A stretch of DNA of 55,773 nucleotides from Sphingomonas sp. Leaf10. GTDB lineage: Bacteria; Pseudomonadota; Alphaproteobacteria; Sphingomonadales; Sphingomonadaceae. The first letter of the stretch is position 1. Each line of letters begins with the position of its first letter. Under the pieces are notes generated by a model. It was not told where the DNA came from. It worked only from the letters and a program-made list of their open reading frames with translations, and did not search any database. The stretch covers positions 66,532 to 122,304 of the forward strand of contig NZ_LMKE01000009.1 of the NCBI RefSeq assembly GCF_001421245.1, given 5' to 3'. Position numbers and translations under genes: made by a program. Of this stretch, positions 42,084 to 49,741 are shown in pieces.

Positions 42084-42199
42084 TGCCCCGCCCCGCCGTC
42101 CGACGCCCCAGCCTGTGGCGCATCCTCATCGCGGTCCTGTCGCTGGCGCTGCTCGCCACCCTGACCGCTGCCCTCTCGATCCTGCGAGGCAACCAGTGA
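42083..42199 (+). CDS. Single-helix membrane peptide (38 residues)
   Basis: The ATG shares a base with the exonuclease stop (TGATG) and the stop overlaps the next GTG. The peptide is a basic N-terminus (MPRPAVRRPSLWR) and a hydrophobic helix (ILIAVLSLALLATLTAAL). Same architecture as the 46-residue neighbour but no sequence similarity. Confidence 0.55.
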   Translation: MPRPAVRRPSLWRILIAVLSLALLATLTAALSILRGNQ

Positions 42200-42810
42200 C
42201 CGACACCACCGAAGCGCCCTTGCCGCGCACCCCCGCCCGGTTTTTTTTCGAAACCGGCTATTTCGCTGCCTATGCCGAAGCAAGCATTCGTGCCGGCAAC
42301 CGCGCCCCGTTCGAACTGACCGACGCGATCGTCGATCGCGCATGGGACATCGCGCCCAACGCGCACCCCGACCACAACGAGTTCGATCGCCACCTGTCGG
42401 CCGCCGACAGCGCCGACGCCCGCTTGGCAGAGGCAGAGGCGAACTATCGTGCGCACTGGACCGCCGATCGGGAATCGACCGGCACGCACGAGGAACTGGC
42501 GACCTGCGCCGAAAACCTTCGCCGGTTCGGTGCCGAACTGTTCCCGGCGAACCGCAACGGGCAAGGTCACTTCGCTCGCATCATCATGGATACGGTCGCC
42601 AACTCGATCGACGCGTACCTTGAACGCAAGGCCGCCAACGCGCTGTTTATCGTCTGGTCGCCGGACGGAGGACCGTCGCCGACTGTCGAACATAAGGCCC
42701 ACGCGGGAGCGCATCGCGCCGCGCAGCTTCTGGCAAAGCAGCACCCCGGCAAGACGTTCATCGTCATGGCGAAGAGCGGCCGGCGCATCCGCGCGGAGGC
42801 GGCAGCATGA
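42196..42810 (+). CDS. Uncharacterised phage protein (204 residues)
   Basis: A GTG start (GTGA overlap) gives VTDTTEAPLPRTPARFFFETGYFAAYAEASIRAG and a mixed alpha/beta protein with a C-terminal KTFIVMAKSGRRIRAEAAA. It overlaps the methyltransferase start by ATGA. The longer in-frame ORF that begins at 41977 lies inside the exonuclease gene and is not used. A run of eight T at 42241-42248 encodes FFF. Function unknown. Confidence 0.65.
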   Translation: MTDTTEAPLPRTPARFFFETGYFAAYAEASIRAGNRAPFELTDAIVDRAWDIAPNAHPDHNEFDRHLSAADSADARLAEAEANYRAHWTADRESTGTHEELATCAENLRRFGAELFPANRNGQGHFARIIMDTVANSIDAYLERKAANALFIVWSPDGGPSPTVEHKAHAGAHRAAQLLAKQHPGKTFIVMAKSGRRIRAEAAA

Positions 42811-44582
42811 TGCGCCCCCTCATCATCGACAACTTCGCTGGCGGGGGCGGCGCGTCGACCGGGCTGGAAGCGGCGTTCGGCCGATCGGTCGACGTGGCAG
42901 TGAACCACGACGAAGCGGCGGTGGCGGTTCATGCTGCCAACCATCCACACACCAAGCACCTGTGCCAGTCGATCATGTCGATCGATCCGCTCGACGCTAC
43001 CGGCAGCGCGCCCGTACTGCTTGTTTGGTTCTCCCCCGACTGCAAGCACCACAGCAAGGCGAAGGGCGGGAAGCCGCGCGACAAGAACATCCGCGACCTG
43101 GCGCACATCGTGCCGCACTGGATCGACCGCCTGAAGCGCGCGACGCCCGGCGGCAGCGGCGCGCCGATGGTCATCATGTTGGAGAACGTCGAAGAGTTCC
43201 GCCAGTGGGGGCCGCTCGACGCCGAAGGCAAGCCGATCAAGGAACGGCAGGGCGAGGAGTTCAAGCTCTGGGTCGCCCGCATCCGGCGGCAGGGGTACAA
43301 GGTCGAATGGCGCGAACTGGTCGCCGCCGACTATGACGGCGAAGTTCTGCCGGCCGCGCCGACCAGTCGCAAGCGTCTATTCCTGATCGCCCGCCGCGAC
43401 GGCCGCCCGATCGTCTGGCCGACCCCGACGCGCGGCAAGGCCGGATCGCCGGACGTGGAAGCGGGCAAGCTGCTACCGCGCCGTACGGCGGCCGAGTGCA
43501 TCGACTGGTCGATCGAGTGCCCCTCGATCTTCGATCGCACCCGCGACCTGAAACCGGCGACGTGCCGCCGCATCGCGGCAGGCGTGATGCGCTACGTCGT
43601 GAACAGCGCGCGCCCGTTCATCGTGCCGGTGACCCATTCGGGCGGCGTTCGCGTCCATCCGGTCGACGAACCGGCGCGGACCATCACCGGGGCGCACCGG
43701 GGCGAAATGGCGGTCGCGGTGCCGCACGTCATGACGATGCGCAACGCGGGCAAGCCGTACACCGCGATCGACGAACCGACGCACACCATCACCGCCGGCG
43801 GCGCGCATCAGAATCTAGTGGCGGCGAACATGCTTCGCCTGCGTCGGCATTCGGTCGGGGACGACGCCCGGGCACCGCTCGGCACGGTGACGTGCGGCGG
43901 TCATCACGGACTGGTCGCGGGCGCGCTGGCGATGCTGGGTCACGGCGAGCGTCGCCCCGGAGAAACTGCGCGCAGCCCGGCGCTGGACGAACCGATCAGC
44001 ACCGTCATGGCAGGCGGCGGCAAGCACGCCGCCGTCGCCGCCTTCATGGCGCAGCACAACACCGGCATGGTCGGCAACGCTGCCGACAAGCCGCTGTCGA
44101 CGATCGTCCATCGCGGCACGCAACAGCAGCTTGTGCAGACAGTGCTGGTCGACGCCGACGCGCTGCCCGCAGACATGCTCGATCGCGCGGTTCAGACTGC
44201 CGCGTTCCTTGTAAAATACTACGGCAACGAGGCAGAGGGGCAGGCCATCGACCGGCCGCTCGGGACGGTCACGACGCGCGACCGCTTTGCCGTGGTGACG
44301 GTGACGATCGACACCGCGACCTATGTGCTGGTCGACATCGGTATGCGGATGCTGACCCCGCGCGAACTGGCAACGGCACAGGGATTCCCGGCCAGCTACA
44401 TCCTCGATCCGACATGCTGGTACGTCACCGACAACGGCAACCGCCGCTACGGCCCGCTCCCGAAGTCGCACCAGATCGCGAAGATCGGCAACTCGGTCTG
44501 CCCGAACATGTCCGAGGTGCTGGCCCGCGCCAACCTTCCCGAACACTGCACCGGCTACGTGCCGGCAACGGAGGCCGCATGA
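42807..44582 (+). CDS. C5-cytosine DNA methyltransferase with internal repeats
   Basis: The 591-residue enzyme has motif I NFAGGGGAST (9-18), motif VI ENVEEF (126-131), motif VIII-like RKRLFLIARR, and motif IX/X GMRMLTPRELATAQGF and KIGNSVCP. The catalytic motif IV is not the usual PCQ but SPDCKHHSKAKGG, with Cys79 after PD; this occurs in a phage subgroup. Between residues about 286 and 500 there are six imperfect copies of a D-x-P-x-x-T-(I/V)-x-x-G-x-H unit in the target-recognition region. Likely role: marking phage DNA to escape restriction. No partner nuclease is seen. Confidence 0.88.
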   Translation: MMRPLIIDNFAGGGGASTGLEAAFGRSVDVAVNHDEAAVAVHAANHPHTKHLCQSIMSIDPLDATGSAPVLLVWFSPDCKHHSKAKGGKPRDKNIRDLAHIVPHWIDRLKRATPGGSGAPMVIMLENVEEFRQWGPLDAEGKPIKERQGEEFKLWVARIRRQGYKVEWRELVAADYDGEVLPAAPTSRKRLFLIARRDGRPIVWPTPTRGKAGSPDVEAGKLLPRRTAAECIDWSIECPSIFDRTRDLKPATCRRIAAGVMRYVVNSARPFIVPVTHSGGVRVHPVDEPARTITGAHRGEMAVAVPHVMTMRNAGKPYTAIDEPTHTITAGGAHQNLVAANMLRLRRHSVGDDARAPLGTVTCGGHHGLVAGALAMLGHGERRPGETARSPALDEPISTVMAGGGKHAAVAAFMAQHNTGMVGNAADKPLSTIVHRGTQQQLVQTVLVDADALPADMLDRAVQTAAFLVKYYGNEAEGQAIDRPLGTVTTRDRFAVVTVTIDTATYVLVDIGMRMLTPRELATAQGFPASYILDPTCWYVTDNGNRRYGPLPKSHQIAKIGNSVCPNMSEVLARANLPEHCTGYVPATEAA

Positions 44583-45610
44583 CCCCCACGAACGACGCGC
44601 CGGTGACGGTGGAGCAACTGGAAATGCAAGCGCATCGGCTCGACCGCATCCGTGAGGACAACGACAAGCCGACCCTTACCGATCAAGCCGTACTGCGCGA
44701 GACGGCGGATATGCTTCGCCGCCTTGCCGCCCTCGCCTCCGCGCCTGCCGGGAAGCTGAACCGGGACTTCACCGCCCGCCGGATCAAGGAATTGATGGAC
44801 GAAGGCGACGGATTCTGGACCGCCTGTTCGGGCTGTCAGGAAAGCTGCGACGGGTACGTTTCCGAGCGCGACTATCCCTTTGACCCAATATTCCGATGCC
44901 AGCCCGGCGGCGGGTGCAGCGAATGCGGCGGCATTGGCGTCCTGTGGGATGATGGGCGCGGTTACGACGACATTACCGGCGACGCAGAACCCGCCTCCGC
45001 GCCTGCCGGGGATGGGGTGGAGGCCGAATGCGATAAGCGTTTGGTTATAGTGACGGATGACTTCGATCGTGGGTGGAATGCTGCTCTATCCAGCATTCGC
45101 GATCATTTTGCTGGATCGACTACAGGACAGGGTGTGGAAGCTATGCGCGCGGCCCTTGAGCGGTCGCGCGAAGGTTGGTCGAATGCTATCGAGTTTGGCA
45201 TAATCCCGCCGCAGCATCGGAACGCGGCGAAAATACTTGCCGACGAATGCACCGCAGCCCTCGCCCGCCCGCGCGCAGCGGTGGGGTCGGTCAAGGTCGA
45301 GCGTGTCGAAACTGTGCCGCTATTGCACCCCTTCGACGACAGCGAAACGCCGCCCATCTGGCGTATCGTCATCGACGGATATTGCGCGGACTTTGAAGTA
45401 GAACAGGCGGCGCGCAACTTTGCGGCTGCGATCGAACGGATGAACGGCCCGCGCGCAGCGGTGGGGCAGCGGAATGACCTGATCGAAATCGTAACCGAAT
45501 CGATCCACCATTACGTGGCAGACGATGCCGGAACCGCGCGGGATTGTGCCGCCCACGCCGTCACCCGCATCCTAGCCCTGCAATCCCCGCCCGCGAAGGT
45601 GGAGGGGTGA
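44579..45610 (+). CDS. Mosaic zinc-site protein with repeated linkers
   Basis: The 343-residue protein looks like several small domains joined by linkers: an N-terminal helical region (VEQLEMQAHRLDRIRED), a Cys-rich part (CSGCQESC...CSECGGIG) probably binding zinc, a helical segment with SNAIEFGIIPPQHRN, an alpha/beta piece (WRIVIDGYCADFEVEQAA) and a C-terminal helix. The linkers are repeated at DNA level: an 18-base block (44735-44752, 44993-45010) and a 19-base block (45268-45286, 45448-45466). ATGA overlap with the methyltransferase. Function unknown. Confidence 0.7.
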   Translation: MTPTNDAPVTVEQLEMQAHRLDRIREDNDKPTLTDQAVLRETADMLRRLAALASAPAGKLNRDFTARRIKELMDEGDGFWTACSGCQESCDGYVSERDYPFDPIFRCQPGGGCSECGGIGVLWDDGRGYDDITGDAEPASAPAGDGVEAECDKRLVIVTDDFDRGWNAALSSIRDHFAGSTTGQGVEAMRAALERSREGWSNAIEFGIIPPQHRNAAKILADECTAALARPRAAVGSVKVERVETVPLLHPFDDSETPPIWRIVIDGYCADFEVEQAARNFAAAIERMNGPRAAVGQRNDLIEIVTESIHHYVADDAGTARDCAAHAVTRILALQSPPAKVEG

Positions 45611-45615
45611 CACCG

Positions 45616-46074
45616 ATGCCGCCCTTGGCTTCGGATTGGCCCGCACTGGCGGTCGCTGCGCGCCGCATCCTCGAACAGCGCCGGACGCTCGACCCGCAAC
45701 AGGTCGCAAAGGGAAGGCTGACCGAAGCCGATGCCGCCGCCCGCCTACGCGTCGCGACGGCGCTGGTCGCGCAATGGGACAGCATCGCCGCCGGCCAGCC
45801 ACCCTATGACGCCGAGACGGCATGGATCGTCAGCGGTGGCACCGAAGGCACCTATCCGCACGAACTGCGGACGGACTTGAACGCCGCCGCCGATCGCGCC
45901 CGAGCGTTGGCCGATCGCCATGGCGAGGATGCCGAGGCAGCGCACTTCGCCGAAGCCGTCGCCGCGCTCGCATGGCACGCCCGCCCGCCCGACCACATCA
46001 GCAACATCCTCGACGTGGCCCACGCCAACGCCGCCTTTCGCCTGCGCCAATCAAGCAATCGAGCCGCCGCATGA
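45616..46074 (+). CDS. Uncharacterised phage protein (152 residues)
   Basis: An all-helical, Ala-rich protein (ALAVAARRILEQRRTLDPQQVAKGRLTEADA). ATG 45616 has GGAGGGG nine bases upstream and is preferred; a GTG at 45607 overlapping the previous stop would add three residues. The stop overlaps the next ATG. No recognised domain. Confidence 0.6.
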   Translation: MPPLASDWPALAVAARRILEQRRTLDPQQVAKGRLTEADAAARLRVATALVAQWDSIAAGQPPYDAETAWIVSGGTEGTYPHELRTDLNAAADRARALADRHGEDAEAAHFAEAVAALAWHARPPDHISNILDVAHANAAFRLRQSSNRAAA

Positions 46075-46478
46075 CGACCCTTCCCGACCTCGACCGCCGC
46101 CTGTCCCGTAAAATCGAATCGGGCAAGGGCATGCAGCTTTCGGCCGCCGACCTTGACCTGTTCGTCTCGACAGGAGCCTATGCGACGTTCAGACTCGCCG
46201 TTGAAGAATGCCAGAGAGACCAATGCCGGCAACGAAGCGCCCGAAACCGATCTACCAGCGGGGCGAATACAAGCTTATCCGCCGGCCTGACCGAGCCAAC
46301 CTCGAAATCTGCTGGTACGATGTCGAGCGAAAGCGCGAGCGAAGCGTTAGCGCGGGCACAAGCAGCGACGAGGCCGGGCGGCTTGCGCTCGATCGCCACT
46401 ACCTCGAACACACCCAGGGCGAAGCAATCTGCCCGACCTGCGGCCAAGTCCGACAAGGCAGCGGCAGCGCAGCGCTGA
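46071..46478 (+). CDS. Small phage protein overlapping the integrase start
   Basis: From ATG 46071 (ATGA overlap) the first 45 codons (MTTLPDLDRRLSRKIESGKG..., LSAADLDLFVSTGAYATF) look like a conserved domain. The frame then continues for 90 codons inside the integrase gene with low-complexity Ser/Ala/Arg sequence, which is likely incidental. It might be an excisionase or adaptor, given its place just before the integrase; no HTH is evident. Confidence 0.5.
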   Translation: MTTLPDLDRRLSRKIESGKGMQLSAADLDLFVSTGAYATFRLAVEECQRDQCRQRSARNRSTSGANTSLSAGLTEPTSKSAGTMSSESASEALARAQAATRPGGLRSIATTSNTPRAKQSARPAAKSDKAAAAQR

Positions 46479-47503
46479 CATCGGCCATCGCCGACTATCT
46501 GGTACTGGCCGCTGACAAGCCGTCGATCGAGGCCATCCGCGCCCGCCTCAACCACGTCGTCGCCTACTTGGTCGCGACCGATCAGGTCGCGGTCCGCTGC
46601 TCGCAGATCGACGGGCCATGGGTCGAGCGCTTCCGCAAATGGGCACTGGCGCAGCCGATCGTCTCGCCGACCGGAAAGACCCGCGAACGCTCGCTGGCGA
46701 CGATCGAGAACAGCGTCCTGCAACTGGCGGCCGCGATCAACGAAGCGCACCGACGCGGCGACACGCCGGCCGCCGCCAAATTTCGGGCGACCCCCGTCCG
46801 CGAACTGAACCGCACGCCGCAACATCGGTCGAGCGTCGCCCAGATCGCCAGCATGTTCCGCTACGCGCTCGCGCTTGATGAAAAGCCCGACACGACTGCC
46901 AAGTGGCTCGCCCGCCACCGGGTCTATCGTAGTCATCTACTGAACTTCCTGCGCGCCGCTGTCGCGACCCTCGCCCGACCCGACGCGATCCTCGATATCT
47001 CGACCACGCCAGACCGCCGGCAGTGGAACAGCGACCGGCGCATCCTCGCGCTCAATCCGGCCAACCGGCGGCAGACGAAGAAATACCGGCCGATCATCCC
47101 GGTCGCACGCCAGTTCGCGCCGTGGCTCGACGCGACGACCGGGTTCCTGATCCCCATCAACAGCATCCGGTCGGCATGGGACACGATGGCCGAACGCCTC
47201 GACCTGCCCGGCGATGGCGAGGCCGGGACGAAGCTGATCCGGCGTTCCATGGCGAAGCTGCTGCGCGACCGGATGGCGAAGGCGGACTGGACCGAAATCG
47301 AAATGATGCTGGGCCACGACCGATTCGACAGCGTCAGCGATATCTATGCGCCGTTCGATCCGGACTATCTTTCGGCCGCTCGCCGCGAGATCGAAGCGAT
47401 CATCGACGAGGTCGAAAAGCTGGCGCCGGGGGCATTTTACCGCAGCTTTACCGCAACCGGCAGCGACGACGGGAAGGTCGTAGGCATAGAAAAAGCCCGC
47501 TAA
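46208..47503 (+). CDS. int: Tyrosine integrase
   Basis: The 431-residue recombinase sits 15 bases from the attR repeat. An N-terminal arm-binding/zinc-like region (CPTCG at 75-79), a core-binding helical domain (about 90-190) and a catalytic domain are seen. Catalytic residues: Arg257 (LARPDA), Arg345/346 (KLIRRSM), His370 (LGH) and Tyr380 (DIYAPF). ATG 46208 is used, though 46223 is possible. The stop codon lies within the terminator stem. It should recombine attP with the 3' half of tRNA-Val. Confidence 0.93.
   Translation: MPERPMPATKRPKPIYQRGEYKLIRRPDRANLEICWYDVERKRERSVSAGTSSDEAGRLALDRHYLEHTQGEAICPTCGQVRQGSGSAALTSAIADYLVLAADKPSIEAIRARLNHVVAYLVATDQVAVRCSQIDGPWVERFRKWALAQPIVSPTGKTRERSLATIENSVLQLAAAINEAHRRGDTPAAAKFRATPVRELNRTPQHRSSVAQIASMFRYALALDEKPDTTAKWLARHRVYRSHLLNFLRAAVATLARPDAILDISTTPDRRQWNSDRRILALNPANRRQTKKYRPIIPVARQFAPWLDATTGFLIPINSIRSAWDTMAERLDLPGDGEAGTKLIRRSMAKLLRDRMAKADWTEIEMMLGHDRFDSVSDIYAPFDPDYLSAARREIEAIIDEVEKLAPGAFYRSFTATGSDDGKVVGIEKAR
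47437..47455. repeat. Candidate integrase arm-type sites, right arm
   Basis: TTACCGCA at 47437-47444 and 47448-47455, 11 bp apart, within the last codons of int. They match the pair at 4264-4282 in sequence, spacing and orientation. Confidence 0.5.
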
Positions 47504-47524
47504 GTCATTGACCTAGCGGGCTTT
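47492..47524. terminator. Bidirectional terminator shared by int and tRNA-Val
   Basis: AAAGCCCGCTA and TAGCGGGCTTT make a perfect 11-bp stem with an 11-nt loop; runs of A and T flank it, so it works on both strands. It ends int on the plus strand and tRNA-Val on the minus strand, replacing the host terminator displaced to 4089-4118. Confidence 0.85.
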
Positions 47525-47575
47525 CTAAATGGTGGGCGCGGCAAGGATTGAACTTGCGACCCCTGCGATGTCAAC
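47519..47575. repeat. attR (right prophage attachment site)
   Basis: Identical over 57 bases to 4113-4169. At this end the phage-borne copy restores the complete tRNA-Val. Confidence 0.93.
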
Positions 47576-47604
47576 ACAGTGCTCTACCACTGAGCTACGC
47601 GCCC
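47530..47604 (-). tRNA. tRNA-Val (anticodon GAC)
   Basis: A 75-nt cloverleaf: acceptor GGGCGCG/CGCGCCC, D-arm GCTC...GAGC, anticodon stem CTGTG/CGCAG with loop TTGACAT, T-arm with GTTCAATCC, and an encoded ACCA end. Anticodon GAC reads GUC valine codons. The 3' half comes from the phage att site. Confidence 0.96.
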
Positions 47605-47646
47605 GGCGCTCTCTCTGTTTCCAGCGAGAGCGAAACCGGAGTGGCG

Positions 47647-47675
47647 CTGTTAGCGGCGCGATTGCCGCCTGACAA
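47647..47675 (-). promoter_or_regulatory. Promoter of tRNA-Val
   Basis: Minus-strand TTGTCA (47675-47670), 17-bp spacer, TAACAG (47652-47647), about 40 bases ahead of the mature tRNA 5' end. Confidence 0.5.
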
Positions 47676-47679
47676 GCGC

Positions 47680-48057
47680 TTAATTGCTGGTCGGGACTCT
47701 TTCTTCCGCGAACAGCCGATCGACTTCCGCCACCAGTTCGCGCAGGTGGAACGGCTTGGAGAGGATGCGGGCGTGCGGCACCTGCCGCCCGGCCTTCAGC
47801 GTGACTGCGGCAAAGCCGGTGATGAACATCACGCGCAGGTCGGGCACCATTTCGCCGGCGCGCTGCGCCAGTTCGATGCCGTCCATTTCGGGCATGACGA
47901 TGTCGGTCAGCAACAGGTCGAACGATTCGGTCCGCAGCAGCGGGATTGCCGCCGTGCCGCGATCGACCGCACTGACGCCATAGCCGGCACGTTCCAGCGC
48001 GCGCGTGAGATACTCACGCATCACCTGGTCGTCTTCGGCCAGCAAAATCCTGTACAT
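47680..48057 (-). CDS. cpdR: Single-domain response regulator CpdR
   Basis: A 125-residue receiver domain without output domain: acidic pocket EDD (8-10), phosphoacceptor Asp52 (LLLTDIVMPEMDG), Thr80 and Lys101 (SKPF). The sequence MYRILLAEDDQVMREYLTRALERAGYGV matches alphaproteobacterial CpdR, which when unphosphorylated directs ClpXP to degrade cell-cycle proteins. The long N-terminal ORF extension is a shadow of the divergent gene. Host gene. Confidence 0.92.
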   Translation of the reverse strand: MYRILLAEDDQVMREYLTRALERAGYGVSAVDRGTAAIPLLRTESFDLLLTDIVMPEMDGIELAQRAGEMVPDLRVMFITGFAAVTLKAGRQVPHARILSKPFHLRELVAEVDRLFAEERVPTSN

Positions 48058-48158
48058 CCCAACCCCTTCGACCAGAGCGGCGACATTATGCCCGGCCGGG
48101 TTAAGATTTTCCAGCGATATGCTCGACAAGTGCGGTGACCCGTGATCCTGTACGGGAC

Positions 48159-49022
48159 ATGGTCCCCGCCTTGCCCACGTCCTTTCGCCGCTTCGGCCCG
48201 CCCGATCCGGTGTCGCCGGTGGTGGTGTCGGTGCCGCATGCCGGGCGCGACTATCCACCGGCGATGCTGTCGCTGCTGACCGTACCGGCCGCGCTGCTGA
48301 CGGCATTGGAGGACCGCCACGTCGATGCGGTCGCGCTGGGTGCGCATGGCGGGGAGACGATGCTGGTCGCGATGCGCGCGCGCGGCTGGATCGACCTGAA
48401 CCGATCGCCGTTGCGCGATCGCGATCCGCAGGTCGATGCCGGTGCCGAACCGCGCATCGCCGGCCTGTCGCCATCGGACAAGGTGCGCAGCGGCATCGGC
48501 CTGATCCCGCGCCGGGGCGGCGGGGCCGAAAATATGTGGCGGCGCAAGCTGACCGACGCCGAAGTGGCCGAGCGGATCACGCACGACCATGCGCCCTATC
48601 ATGCGGCGCTGGCGGCGGCATTGGCGGCAGCGCACGCCCGGTTCGGCATCGCGATCCTGCTCGACCTGCATTCGATGCCGCCGCTGGTCGGGCTGGCCCC
48701 CGCGCGGATCGTGCTGGGCGACCGCTATGGGCGGACCGCCCCCGGACGCATGACCGATATGGTTGCTTCGGTGGTGCGCGATCTGGGGCTACCGCTGGCG
48801 ATGAACCATCCCTATGCCGGCGGTTACATCCTGTCGGAACATGCCCGGCCGCGCGCGAACGTCCATGCGCTGCAACTGGAGATCGACCGCAGCCTCTATC
48901 TCGACGAAGCGCTCGACCTGCCGGGTGCGGGCCTGGACGACACGATCGCGCTGGTGCGCATGGTGATCGACCGGCTGACCGATTTCGCGCTGGACGCCAC
49001 CCGCCGCATCGCGGCGGAATAG
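48159..49022 (+). CDS. N-formylglutamate amidohydrolase family protein
   Basis: A 287-residue protein of the HutG/FGase family (zinc-dependent removal of formate from N-formylglutamate). Motifs include VVSVPHAGRDYP, LEDRHVDAV, WIDLNRSPLRDRD, ILLDLHSMPP and LQLEIDRSLYLDE. It is divergent from cpdR, an arrangement common in sphingomonads, with no other histidine-utilisation genes near. The ATG at 48159 is preferred; a GTG at 48135 would add eight residues. Confidence 0.9.
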   Translation: MVPALPTSFRRFGPPDPVSPVVVSVPHAGRDYPPAMLSLLTVPAALLTALEDRHVDAVALGAHGGETMLVAMRARGWIDLNRSPLRDRDPQVDAGAEPRIAGLSPSDKVRSGIGLIPRRGGGAENMWRRKLTDAEVAERITHDHAPYHAALAAALAAAHARFGIAILLDLHSMPPLVGLAPARIVLGDRYGRTAPGRMTDMVASVVRDLGLPLAMNHPYAGGYILSEHARPRANVHALQLEIDRSLYLDEALDLPGAGLDDTIALVRMVIDRLTDFALDATRRIAAE

Positions 49023-49031
49023 CCCCAAGAA

Positions 49032-49131
49032 AAAAGCCACCCCGTGCAAAACACGGAGTGGCCAAGGTTCAGGGAGGAGGCGCGTGAAACGCGCCGCACG
49101 GTCCAACGAAAGGGGGGACATCGAACCGTGT
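49032..49131 (-). ncRNA. Candidate small RNA with CCUCCUCCC motif
   Basis: Minus strand: TTGAAG (49166-49161), 16-bp spacer and CTAAAT (49144-49139) form a promoter. The following 100 bases contain a hairpin GGCGCG/CGCGCC, a single-stranded CCTCCTCCC-like stretch (near 49085-49073), and an intrinsic terminator with an 11-bp stem (49063-49053 with 49047-49037, one G-U) followed by TTTTTT. No credible ORF. C-rich anti-SD loops are typical of alphaproteobacterial trans-acting sRNAs. It could also be the 3' UTR of the cytochrome gene upstream. Confidence 0.45.
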
Positions 49132-49207
49132 AGCCAGCATTTAGGAAGCAGGTCGAACGGCTTCAAGAGCCTTTTTGCATTTGACCGTGACTTTATCGCA
49201 ACGCGTC

Positions 49208-49741
49208 TCAGCGCGTCCGGCGACCGCTTGGCAATATGCGCGACACGATGCCGTCGCGCAGCAGGAACCGATGCCGCAGCGCCGCGCCGACGTGCAGCGC
49301 GACCAGCCCGGCCATCAGCAGGCCGAGCAGCTCGTGCGCCTCATGCCCGACCCCGGCGACGGCGGGCGGGATCGGCAGATAGGGGATCGGGAACAGCCCG
49401 AACCAATCGAGCGGGTAGCGCTTCGCCCCCGACACCATCGCCCAGCCGCTGAGCGGCAGGACGATCAGCAACAGGTAGAACAGGCGATGCGTCCACGTCG
49501 CCGCCAGCCGCTCCCAGCCCGCGACATAGGCGGGCAGTGGCGGCGGCGGGTTGGCGATACGCCAGACGATGCGCCCGGCGGTCAGCACCAGCACGGTGAT
49601 GCCGACCGCCTTGTGGACGCCCATCGATCCGCCGACCAGGCCGATCCACAGATTGACCAGCACGAGCAACGCGATCATCCAGTGAAAGAAGATCGCACCG
49701 CGCGCATAACGCTGGGCGTGGAACGACCGGGCGCCGCGCAT
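49208..49741 (-). CDS. Cytochrome b561 family protein
   Basis: A 177-residue membrane protein with four helices and the usual heme-ligand histidines (FFHW His20, GVHK His43, GHEAHE His133/136, LHVG His150). Such proteins move electrons between quinol and periplasmic acceptors or superoxide. ATG 49741 shares one base with the sapC stop, so it is cotranscribed with sapC. The longer ORF upstream is a shadow. Confidence 0.92.
   Translation of the reverse strand: MRGARSFHAQRYARGAIFFHWMIALLVLVNLWIGLVGGSMGVHKAVGITVLVLTAGRIVWRIANPPPPLPAYVAGWERLAATWTHRLFYLLLIVLPLSGWAMVSGAKRYPLDWFGLFPIPYLPIPPAVAGVGHEAHELLGLLMAGLVALHVGAALRHRFLLRDGIVSRILPSGRRTR

Larger units (their letters stand above)
4113..47575. mobile_element. 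Complete temperate siphovirus prophage in tRNA-Val
   Basis: The element is bounded by a 57-bp direct repeat covering the 3' half of tRNA-Val(GAC). It contains a tyrosine integrase beside attR, a CI-type repressor, replication genes, terminase, portal, HK97-type capsid and protease, a long tape measure, tail fibres and a lysis cassette. The long tape measure and frameshifting tail chaperone indicate a siphovirus. No transposon, frameshift or truncation was seen in a structural gene, so it may still be inducible; this is inference from gene integrity only. Confidence 0.95.

Noticed and set aside
42241..42248. Run of eight T as a slippage site
   Set aside because: Neither alternative frame gives a sensible extended product, and the zero frame continues to a coupled start.
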